Shown: piece after piece, positions 24,201 through 36,200 of the stretch
Layout: each line of letters starts with the position of its first letter
How positions within the stretch are numbered: the first letter of the stretch is position 1
Origin: Gymnorhina tibicen
Taxonomy: Eukaryota > Chordata > Aves > Passeriformes > Artamidae
Length of the DNA stretch: 64,000 bases
Direction of reading: 5' to 3'
Assembly (NCBI GenBank): GCA_013399875.1
Contig: VXAZ01001726.1
Location: forward strand, 124,001 to 188,000
Translations under genes and position numbers: made by a program
Notes under the pieces: generated by a model
Seen by the model: the letters and a program-made list of their open reading frames with translations, nothing else
Databases searched by the model: none
Told to the model about the DNA's origin: nothing

Positions 24201-27200
24201 TTTTTGGGGATGTTTAGCTACCTAAGAAGAAATTTAAGGGGGCTGGATATTTGTTGAACACCAAATATCCCTTGGTCGCCATCCTTTCCTTAAGGAGCAG
24301 CTCCTGAGAAGTGGTGGAGACCTCCTGCATACGAGGAAGAGTGAGTGGCGATAGTTACACACCTGACTTAGGATACAACCCAAATGTTTTTTTTTAATCT
24401 ATTAAACACAATTTTCACACAGTCTCCTAGCATAGTTTAGGAAAATGAAGTTCATTTGCCCAGCATCAATGTTAAAGTTACCACAGTAATTTTAACTCTA
24501 TCTGCAAAGAGATTTCCTGTATTTAAGAACTTTACATTTGCTTTGCCACCCCAAAAGTAGGTGCAGTGTCCTGGCAGAGTAATTTTGGTGCATTTCTAGT
24601 GTTGAAATCTGTATTTAATTTTATATATCTGATCTATTCTACATTTAGGAGTCTCTGAATACTTGCAAATCTACCTTACATGAATGTTACTATCGCAGTG
24701 GAGTATCCTAAATTACAATTCCTTGCTTCTGTTAAGCCTGTCCTTGGTCTGTGAAGGAATGTCAGGTGTAGAATGTTGCCTATTAAGGTTCATTTGCTCA
24801 TCAGCCTGGTTAGTTATGGTACCTAAAACATGCCCAGCTAAGGAGAAAAACAACCCCCAAAAATTGCTGGGTGGTGTCTGCAGGAGGCCAACGAAGGCAA
24901 GTGCCCGGGCAAGTACCAGATCAAATGATAACTACACCTTATATTCCTATTTCCTTTCTCAAATGGGATAAGGGCATCTCTGGAGCCCCAGAGCCTGGGC
25001 AGCAGCTTGGAGGGATATTCCCCACTGCTGTCTGTGATCTGGGCAGCTCAGCTGTGTCACAGGTCCTGTAGCCTCGGTGATGACAGGGTGACAGGTTGTC
25101 TTTTGACTCAGGTGGGAGCAAGAAGAGGAAGCAGCTGTGGGGTTTGCTCCTGTTGTGGTTTTTCTGCTCAGAGTGGGGAAAACCAAGGAAGTCCTAAGTG
25201 TCCTGAATGAACAAATTCATTCAGAGCAGGATGAAAACAGCGGCACTTTAGATCTGGGATTTGCTGCTGCCTAATGAACCCAGTGGGCATTCGGAATCAT
25301 TTTATCCCTCTTCCCAAAACTAGCTTGGGTGAGCAGAGGTGGATGGGTGGGGAGTTCAGATAAATGGCTTCAATTTTGGTCCTTTTCTGGCTGACAGCAT
25401 CCTGTTAAGATTTACGACCTGGTGCAGCGCATGCATGCTTCACTGTGGAGGTTTAAATCATGTCATGTGAACTGGCCTTACCTTTCCAGTGGAAAAAATG
25501 GTCCCCAGGTTCAGCACTAAGCAGTGAAATGCATTAATAGCACCACGTGCCTTAGGATAATGGTGCTATTAGCAGGCAGCACAACTCTGTGCACAAGTAA
25601 TGGGGCTGCATCTCTTTATAATAACATCTGGCACTTCTCTTGCATGCTCATGAAAGGATCTCAAAGCATTCCATAAAAAAGGGGCATGATCCTGTTCTCA
25701 GCACAGCTGCACTGCTCAGTGGTTTGTTCTCTCCTTCCTCTGCTGCCAGCTGAAAGATGCCCGGGCAGGCCAAGAACTCAGCGCAGCTGGGTGCTGTGGG
25801 AGGGTTGTCTCAGAGGTGATTAGATGATGATGAGGAGGATGATGGAGCAGGATTAGCTCCAGGATGGCATTGGAAGTGAAAAGAGGTAATTCAGAAAGGT
25901 TGACAGAGGCTTATGGCCTCTGGAATGAATGGGCACCAGCAAGAAGAGAGAACAATCTTGGTTGAGAACAGAAAATAATAAACAAATAAAATGTAAAATG
26001 TTGGTTCTGGGAACTTGAGCCTAAGAGGTACAAATGCTCACATCACCAAACCTGCCGGAGTTCCAGCAGCATTTGGACAACATTCTTAGGCATAGACTGA
26101 GGTTCTTAGGGTTGTTCTGTGCAGAGCCAAGAGTTGGACTCTATGATCCTTGTGGGTTTCTTGCAACTCTGGATATTCTATGATATGTCCATTATTCTAT
26201 GACACAATTTTTAGGGTATTTTTTCATCAGTTGCATTATTTAAACAGCTGCATTTTCTGATAGGTGCCGCAAAATCCATCACTCAATTTTTGTCCTTTCA
26301 AATCTGGTCTCTGAGCTGTTGCTTGAATGGATCATAGAATCCTAAATGTTAGAAAAGACCTCCAGGAACATCAGGTGTATGGTTACAGTGTGAGCTGGGC
26401 TCAGATCTAAATCTAGAGGACTCACAAAATTTCATGGAGTTTCAAGTTGTGTCTGGAGATCTTTCATTTTCATGGAAGACTTCATGAAATTTCAGTTCAA
26501 CTTGGATGTTTTCTGGGGTCTGGTCTGTGTCCCACCACCCCTCCCAGAGAGTAGTTTTTATGATTTTATTTAGAAACTGATTTTAGCTCTTGCCTCACTT
26601 TGTGTTTGAAGCATTTTGCCCTGTATGACTTAATTAGGTCACAAGAAGCAAGCAGCAGGCCTCTGCCCCACTGTTGCATTCAGCATCATTAGTGTTTGTA
26701 ACTTGCTCTGTTTTTATCTAAGAAGAGTGGCACAATTATTTTTATTTCAGTATATAATATAAATTTAGCCTACTGAAAAGAGAGGGAGGGGAAAAAAACC
26801 CCAGCACTGATTGTATATCCCACAGGACTTAATTAGTTCACAGCTTCAAGAATGCACTGGATAATGGGAAGATATGAATTAAATAATAAAAGGGAAAAGA
26901 AAAGTTCTAATGCTCACTCAGTACCTGTCCACTTCCACCTTGGCTGCATAATGAGACGTCAGCTCTGGTGACACTGATGAGATGTGCAAAACACCCCGAA
27001 AACACAAGGAGAGGATGCTCATGGGAGGGTTTGACCAGGCTCGGATGGCTCTGAACCCATTATGCTTAGTGAGCCATCCCATTATTATTCCGGATCGCTG
27101 GACCAGACCTAATCATGATGCAAAGATGCTGTTGGAGCAGCGCTTCCCTGCTCCCACTCCCCCTCCTCCGCTGGCCCACACGGGTGATGGAATGTTCGGC

Positions 27201-30200
27201 AGAGGGCAGATGCCACGTATTAAGTCAGCCGTAGGGAAGCTGAACTGGTATCCCAGTGAATTCCCTGCAACCCAACCCTCAAGGCTGTCCCTATTGAGGG
27301 ACAGGAGGTTAATAAAAAATAACTTGCCAGATAAAAATGCCATCCTGGATTATGGCTCTGCCTGGATGTGCCACGTTGCCTTGAGTTTGTTTTTAACAGG
27401 GCATTAAGGGAAGGTCTTGAGGTGTGTCTTTAAGGGCTGACTTAGAGTATTGAGGGTCTGCAAATTCTTACCTTGGTGATGGATGCAGGGATAACTGCTT
27501 TGTTCAGTTCCCATGAAAGAAAAAAAAATAAAACCCCCACAAAGGCTGTGTCTGAGATATGTACACCTCAAATATCCTTTCTGTTCAACTTCCGCTTAGT
27601 GTAATCAGGACTAGCTCTTCAAATCCCTTGGATTCCTCTGCAGCTCTTAGAATTATTCCTTTCCTTTTGTTGCCTTTTTTCCCCCCTATTTACCATCTCT
27701 CGTGACGCCAAAGTATTTGGAGGTGAGGAAAGAAATTAAATGGTTTCAACCATTGGGGATACTTGGTGATTTACAAAGGTGGCAAATCAAAAAAGCTTTC
27801 AGGGAGCATGGAAGGGTCTGTTGCTTTATTACTCACAGCAGGATTGATGACAAGCCATAGAATGGTTTGGGCTGGAAGAGACCTTAAAGATCATCTCATT
27901 CCAACCCCCTGCCATGGGCAGGGACAACTCTTGATGTTGTCCATCTATGAGGGTTACAAGTGATGGGAAATGACTCAGCTCTTTCACCTCATTTCAGTGC
28001 CATCCCCATGTTGTGTGGGTGTTTGATGGGTGCATTTTTGAGGGTGAAAGGCTCATACTTGGCAGTCCATGAGGAAAACCACCACAGCAGGCTGAGAGTT
28101 AATAAAACAGCTGCCTTCTTCTCCACTTGAGGAAGAATTATAGTACAATATGATATTTAATCCCTGTGTATTCATTCAGAGAGGGCAAAACACTAGAACC
28201 CTTTATCTGGCCATGGGCATCACAACTTACTGATGTTTGGGAATAGTTTAACTGGATTTATTAGCAAGTATCCTGATAGAATCTGACTTTATGTTGTCTT
28301 GGGCTGTGAGTAGGGCTCCTGGGTCCTTTGGCAGTGCAACCAGCCAAAAATAGCCACGTCACACAGGATGGGACATCAGGAGTAGGACTAGATGGAACTC
28401 TTCTATAATATTCTGTGTGTATTTTCATAAATGTGCACTCTTAACAGCCCAGCAAGCCCACCCTTGCATCTCCAAATTCCCTGTTTTCTTAACCTGTTAT
28501 CTTGGTCACAGTGCTATTTTCAGAAGGAGGTGGGGAATGCAATAAATGCAGAAAAGAAGTGGAACAGTCCATAAAAAAAAACTAATAAAAATAAACCCAC
28601 AAAACCAGTTCTTGGGGTGCTGAGACTGGAGCAGGGAGGTACCATCTGCAAGGTTGTTAAGATGTAGAGAACCAAGATGGGCTCCCCAGTAACCACGGGC
28701 AATGTGAAGAGATAAATGGTTGACCCGAGCCTGTGTCAGGCAAGGATTGATGCCACTATCAGCCCTAGTGCCTTTGCAATGATTTTTTAAAAAATCTCTG
28801 ATAGAGTGTGTTATCTAGTTACTGGCACGAGGGCAATGGCCTGGAGGCAGCGGAGAGGAGGGGGGAGGAAGAAGGAGAGGAGGAGAGAGAGAGAGAGAGA
28901 GAAAGGAAAAAAAAAGGTCATTCCATGAGGACAGTCTCTGTTGGACTAAATGAGAAAATAAGGGCCTTGCTCTGGAAGGGGAAGGTAAATAAATAAATAA
29001 TAGGAAAAAGGGGCTGCTAGGTGTGTGAGGAAAGGATAAGCAAAATTGCTTCTCTTCCTCTCTCTGTTTTTCTTTTCTGTTTTTTTTTTAATTCTTTCTT
29101 TTTTTTTTCTTTTAATGGGTTCAGCCTTGGGCTGCAATGGGAAATTTAGGAGATGGGCTTGTGGTGTGGTTTTATTTTCCTTTAACTTTTTGCTTCCTGA
29201 TTTGAAGTTTAACTCTTTCCTCTCCTGCTGTCAGATCAAAAATGAAAGGTTGAATTATAACTTTATCTTTCCCTCCATTGTGAAAAGCCTTTTTTTTTTA
29301 TTTTCAATCCTGCCATCTTTCTAATGTCTCTGAGGAGATTACTTCCTGAATTGTAAGTGGCTTTCCAGGGAATCCTCTTCTCCCCACCACTCATACAGCT
29401 GCACTCATACACCATTCATACAGGGGTTCATTGGAAATGATCCCCAGGATAGCCTAGGATGGAATGCCATAATCCCCAGGATGGGATGCCAGTCCCTGTA
29501 ATCCAAAGCACCTCAAAGCTTTTCCATATGCATTTAAACAAACCTGTGTGAAATCAGAGCTGAGCATGGCATAGTTTAATGAGAGCTGTTTTCCTTCTTC
29601 CACCTCCATTTATCCCTGCTCCCAACCCTTAAGAGAAATGGATTTGGAGTGACAAATGCCATTTTGGAAGTGCTCTTCCAGGGAATAGAAAGCAAATCTT
29701 TCCCTTCCTGTGCAAAAGGAAGGCTCCAGTAAGGGTCAGGAGGGAGTAGGGAAGCTGAGTGACTGTGTGCTCATGTCCCCTCTACTTGCTCCCAGGCACT
29801 TGCACAGCGTTGCTGCCGCTTTTCTGTTTAATTATGGCAGAGACTCTAATTGACTTCTTTGGCATTCGGGCAGTTTTGGAGGGGGAAGGATTGTCTGCAT
29901 TTGAAACCACAGCTTTGGTTCTCCATCTGTGGGACTCGGTCTCACAGAATGGTTTGGGTTGGAAAGGTCTTTTAAAGATGTAAATCTTTCCACTAGACTG
30001 GGTTGCTCAAAGCCCCGTTCAACCTGGCTTTGTCTCAGTTTGGGGGAAGGGAGTGGGAATGTTGGATGCCTGGGACTGTGCTGGGGTGTCCAGCCTTGGG
30101 CTCTGGGTGAAGCTGGAAGAAGCCTTGCACCTTCTCCGGCTGCCCGTCTTGAATTTAATGGAAAAAGGGGGAAGCAACTTGGAGACACACCTAGCCCGGG

Positions 30201-33200
30201 CTTGTTCTGCACTGGACCATGGCTTAACATATCTGATGGTCTTGTCCTTCGTGTGGTGTGACATGAGATAAAGATGTGGCCTTTCAGTCCCTGGTGTCAC
30301 TGGCAGAGGACTCTAAGTCACCATCTGACTTGTGTCCTCTCCCCAGTCCCAAACAGAGCAGCGCTGGGGGCTGGATGCTCCACACGGTGTTTTCTGTGTA
30401 CCAGGGGCCCTGGCTGACCTACAATGCCTTCCCAAATATTTTTGGGGTCTGGCTCAGTACCCAGCAAGGACTGGGCATGTGGTCACCCTCTACTGAAATC
30501 TGGGAGATTTCAGTGGCATAGTCTTGGCCAGAGTGGGATCATGGAAGGGATTCGTGATGTGGTTGGGCCACGGATGTAACTAAAGTTCTGAATCTGGTGC
30601 CTGGTCTGTCCTCTAGCAAAGAGGGCAGGATCAGGTGTCCCACCCCATCCACAAAAAGTGAGAAGAAGTCTTGGATAAAGAGTGTGGGAGGGGAGCAGAT
30701 TTATGTTTTGCTTCTTTGAAAAAGAAGTGGGTCAGTCCTGAAGATAACAAAATCCTGAAAAATTTGGAAACCACTTGTAGAAAACCACTGTAGACCTGGA
30801 AAGACAGTCATCTTGTATCATGATTTCTTCTGTGCACAGAGTTTAGAGTAAGGAATGGAGAAAGGACAAACAGTATTTGTTGTTCTGGGGGGTTTTTTAA
30901 GTTTGATTTTTTTTCCTGATTTTGTTACTGTTGGTGCTATCATGACGTTTAGCATAGACTAAAAATGTGAACTAGCTGTACAGGTAGAGGAAAACCAAAT
31001 TGAAAGTAGGGAGATTTCAGTTCAGACAGTGTTTATTAACAACTTCAGAAAATAATCGTAGCAGGAGCTCTTTGCCACAATGAATCTACTCGAGACTTCC
31101 CCTTCCCCCCCCACCCCGTCTCTAAGGAAAGGGTTAATTTAATGTGGTTGCCAGTAAAAGCAAGCTGTTTTCGTGATGAGGCTGTAATAGCCGGGTGATA
31201 GACTGACTTAACAACTGCTCGATAAACGCTGGGTACCATCCCCTGATTGGCAGCTCCCTAAGTGGAAGCCCCTCGTGTCCAATCTGTCCTCGTGAATCGC
31301 TGCAGAGCAAAGGACTTCATTAAGGGATCGTAAGGGGACCTCGTAAAAATCAGCAAATAATTAACGGCGGCGCTGGGGAGGAGCGGAGGGGACTGAGTGC
31401 TCTGTGGTCTCCTGTGAAGGAAAGCAGATGTGCCGGGGCAGGGAAGCATCAGGTGAAGTGGGTGCTATAAACACTTCGCCCTGAACACTGGGTCTTCTCA
31501 ATAAACCTCAGTTTTAGCCCCATCTATGGCTTTAACAAAATATTGCCAGTCAGCTCCATGGGTGGTGGAGGGCTGGGAGCTGTTAGCTCATATTCAGTTA
31601 AATTTCAAATGTCAGAGCTCGTTAGTGGTGATTTTAGCCAAAGACAGTTTGTGAGGACCTGGGTAAATTTGAACTTCCTCAAATAAAATTGAGGAAAGAG
31701 ATTGCTGTTTTGCTTATTGATTTATTTTCCTCCTTTCACAGATCTTCTCTGGGTCTGGGATTCTGATCAAGGGTCAGCCTTGGCTTCACCCACTTAGGGG
31801 TTACAGTGCTCCCTCTTTCACACACACTCTCTTGCTCTTTCATTCTCTAATTCACCTTTATTTGCATTTTTTTTTCTCCTACTCACCTATGTTTGGTGAG
31901 TAGAAGATGCAGTTTTTGCTTTCAGTGTTGAGGGGAGGTTTTCCCTGCAGCAAACCTGGGAGGGCAGGCACAAGAAGACAGCACAGACCATTCTGAGGTA
32001 GATTTAGGTTAGATATTAAGGAGAAATCCTTTCCTGTGAGGGTGGTGAGGCCTTCACACAGGTTGCCCAGAGAAGATGTGGCTGCCCCATCCCTGGAAGT
32101 GTCCCAGGCCATGCTGGACAGGGCTTGGAGCAACCTGGGATAGTGGAAGGTGTCCCTTCCTACGGCAGAGAGTTAGATCCAAACAGTCTGTAAGGTTGTT
32201 TCTCACCCAAACCAGTCTGTGATTCCATGATTCTCTGAAATGAATTGGTTCAGAAGGAGTTGGGCTCTCAGTGTTGCTCTGCAGTGACTTTTTGGGAGCC
32301 CTATTGGGGTAAGACAGTGCATAGAGCCACTGTGTTAAAAATGTGGCTTCAAAGCTGAGATGGCCCAGACAATGTTGCAGAAACTGAGATTTTTCCATTC
32401 TGAAAGGATTGCAGATGCTGGTCCCTGGCACGGCCCCAAGCCGGTGTTCAATATTAGGTTTGGAAGAGGGAGTTTCTGGATTGTCAGGTACATGAAGGAC
32501 TTGAATACAGGTATCATGGGTAACAATTCTGGGTGAGTTTCACCAGCTGGTGACAGCTGGCATTTCCACCTTTACCTACATCCTCATTTGTATGTGCTCT
32601 AGGATGGTACCCAACTCTCTCCAAAACGAAATCCACCCTTGGAATATTACTCAGCACACGTCTGCATCCTTTAGCACTTGAATGCATTCAGATACTGGGG
32701 TAAGGATGTGCCAGCAGAGATCCTTGGGTAGAAGGACCCTGGATTTTATATCCTGCCAAATGATTTACAGCAGACAAATGTGTGTGTGGGAGGGCAGAGA
32801 GTGAAGGCCATGGAGTGCATTATTGCAGGGGATCTGCATTCCCAACAAAGATGAGCTGTTACAGCCCTGTTACAGACAGAGGGATGGCTTTACAGCTCAA
32901 ACAGCAGCAGTTTGTGCTTTCAGCTCAAAGGCTTCTCAGTTCAGAGGGCAGTGTGTTGGTGGAGAGGTTCTCTCTCACGCTAGGCTCTCATCTTGTCTGA
33001 TTTGAATGAAGTTTGGGCTAAAACCTCTTGAAATGACAAGAGTGGTTACTGTCCCATGACGTGTGTGATGCTCTCTTCAGTGGAGGTGTTTTCATTCAGG
33101 GCAAGTGGTTCAAAGTGCACTAAATTAACTTCAGCTGCCTTCTGGCTTCTGTTGTGGTGCTGTCTGCACCCCTGAAATTGTCTATCGTGTGCCACTGAGA

Positions 33201-36200
33201 GCTCAAACTACTGAAAAAAAAGAATTAAGTAGATGGAAGTGCTGTTCCATCGAGAATCAGTTCTAATTTCAGCTACACAAAATAAATGTATTAAAGTGTA
33301 CATATCTGCTGCAGACATGTTCTCATTTGGAAGGCGTCTTTTGTTGGGAATGTTCTCCTCTCTTTGTGCAGCTCCTTGCACAGTAAGGTCTGAGGGTTTA
33401 TCTGGGTTTATCACAGTTAAAGAGACACCCTTGACTGCAGGAAAATGGCATGAGCGTTCCCAGTGTTCTAAATGCCACTCAGTGCTCAGATCCCCATCAG
33501 GAACTGGCAAATTCAGCTTGGAGTGACAGGGCAAAGGTGGCTTTGCTGAGGCGTGACATCTTCCTTGCCCCCATAACCTGGTGATACCCTGTTGCTTCTG
33601 TGACCTTTTCTGTATGAGTCCCATCTTCACCTTTTTACCTTTGTGGCAGATAAGTGTTTTTGATGATGACAATAAAGATACCGCGAAGCACTTTTGTTCT
33701 TGGTTGCCCCATCTGGGCTGCGCGTTTGATCCGAAGGGCCGGCGTTCCAGTCAGATTGCACTATCAGATGGAGCTGGCTCTATTTCCTGCATTATTCTTC
33801 CTGGCTGTACCACATTATGCAATTATGTTTGCATTTAAACCTGAGCACTTACCTGTAATGATGCTGTGGCTCAGTACATGATACATTAGAGCAGCAGATA
33901 ATGCACACAGATAGGCTGAAGGCAGCATGTTGTTGATGTGCTAAAGCTAAACAGGACACTGAATTTGAAAGTGGGCTCTGTAAGCTCGCAGCTTGGGAGG
34001 AGCTGTTCCAAAAGCTCACATTGCTGAAATAACAGCTGGGCAGGGTGAGATTCTCTACCTGAGAGGCAGGTGCAGGATTGTCTCCATCGCAGAAGTCAGA
34101 CACCAGCACTGTTAGTCACTGCCACACACTTCTGCAGGAGCAGGAAAGTCTTGGTGGCTGCTGGGAGTCCCAAATCCTGCATCCCTATAGTACACTGTGA
34201 GAGGAAATGGTTCTTTCAGGACTTAAAGGAGGCTCAGAGGAAGGCTGGAGAGGGACTTTTCCCAAGGGCATGGAGTAATAGGACAAGGGGGAATGGCCTT
34301 AAGCTAAAAGATTTTTTAGATTAGATTTTGCGAATAAATTCTTTGCTAAAGAGTGGTGAGGCCCTGGTGCAGGTTGCCCAGAGAAGCTGTGGCTGCCCAA
34401 TCCCTGCAAGTGTCCAAGGCCAGGTTGGACGGGGCTTAGAGCACCCTGGGACAGTAGAAGGTGTCCCTGCCCGTGGCAAGGGGTGGAACAGGATGAGCTT
34501 TAAGGACCCTTCCAACCCAACCCATTCCCATTCTGTGATGCATCTTAAGAGAAGTGACTGTGCCTCCACTGCTGGCCAGGCCCTTTACACCTCATTACAC
34601 CTGCAATTATCCCTGTGATGCAGGGATGATTTTGAACGCTGCTGCTCTGCATCAGATCCTACCCTGGGTAGATGGTTGTGTCCAGTAATAATCATTGGCC
34701 CTGATGCTTTGGCTGAGGAGATTTGGATGCAATTAAGGCAGAATCAATGTTTGTCCTTGGATTGTGTGGTTTTGGTGCCTGATTGCTGTATTTTATGCAT
34801 AGGACAGACAAAGCTGCAGCCTACACACAGGGTTTGCCCTATTCCAAACACTTTTCCGTCTTTGCCTGGTAAAACACTGCAAACCCCCTGCAAACCAGGT
34901 TTGCGGTGGAGATGGTTTGTGTATCAGTTCACCTGTATTCCCCACGTTTCCATGGGAGCTGTGGGAAAGTCAGAGGCTGGATTCCACACCAGTGCTCTGA
35001 CCTTCACAGTGGACTCAGGACTCTTACAAGGGGTTCTAAAACACAAGGAGTTCCACCTCAGATTGAGGAAGAACTTCTTTACACTGAGGGGAGGGCATGG
35101 AGTTCTCTCTCTGGAGACATTCCAAACCCACCTGGAGGTGTTCCTGTGTCACCTGCTCTGGATGACGCTGCCTTGGGAGGGGGGTAGGACTAGGTGATCT
35201 TCAGAGGTCCCTTCCACCCCAAACGACTCTGTGATTCTGTTTATCTTCCTGCCTGAGCTGAAAAAAAAAATCTTCAGCTGTCACTGGCACAGTTGGAGTG
35301 GATGAGCCTCGCTCCGCTCACCCCATTTGCTGTAGCACCCATTCATAAATCCTGCTCGCTGACATATAAGCACAAAATTTGCTTACTTTTCCTGCAGGTG
35401 GTCGGCAAATTGTTGAGCTAATCTTTGCATTTTCAATATTTGCTCTCAGATTAGTAAGTGTAACTCAAGATCATTCAGTTGGGAGACAATATTTGCACAG
35501 TGCGAAGGCTGACGTGGTCACCAAGCTTGGTTATCCTGCTTGAGTAAACAACTTGATGCTGTAATTTTCTCATTACCATTAAATTGCTGGTTTTAATTTG
35601 TCTCAGAAGCCTCTGTACCAGAGAAATCGCTGGTTTAGAGAGATGTGTAAATTATGTGTGCCCTTTAACAGTGTTCTGGAAAGGAAAACACAGTCCTGTT
35701 GTATCTAAACTGGAAGGTCACACTGAATTCCCCAATGTGTTTACACTCACGAGGTTTTCAGGCAAGCGGGGCTTAAAACTCTGCACTAGGAGAGTTTCCA
35801 CTATAATAAATAATCAGTCTCTGAATATCAGGCTGTAAATAAACATTGGGAAGATTCTTGTGAATTAACAAGGAGTTACCAGGCAGAAAATACACATCCC
35901 ATGAAACAGGGCTCTTCATGTGCTCCCGGAGTTCCTCTGCTTCCCAGGGTGTTTTCTTTAATATTTGAAATTGAGATTTCGGATTTTAGGCTCATCCTCC
36001 CACCACGACCCTGAGACACCCAAGAACAACACTTTGGTCCTCATGTGAGTGTGGTAAAGAGACAGGGACCTTCCCAGAGGTCTCATGGTTTGTTTAATTA
36101 CAGAGTGGATTAATAGTGTTCATACCCCTCCTTTATTTGGTATTTTACATGGAATTTGGGTGAGTTTTGTTGCCTGTGTGTATGAAGATGGCTCATTTAT

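Noticed and set aside
34676..35197. 173-codon open frame
   Set aside because: Its 3' third is CR1 sequence and the rest has no recognised domain, splice context or codon signature.
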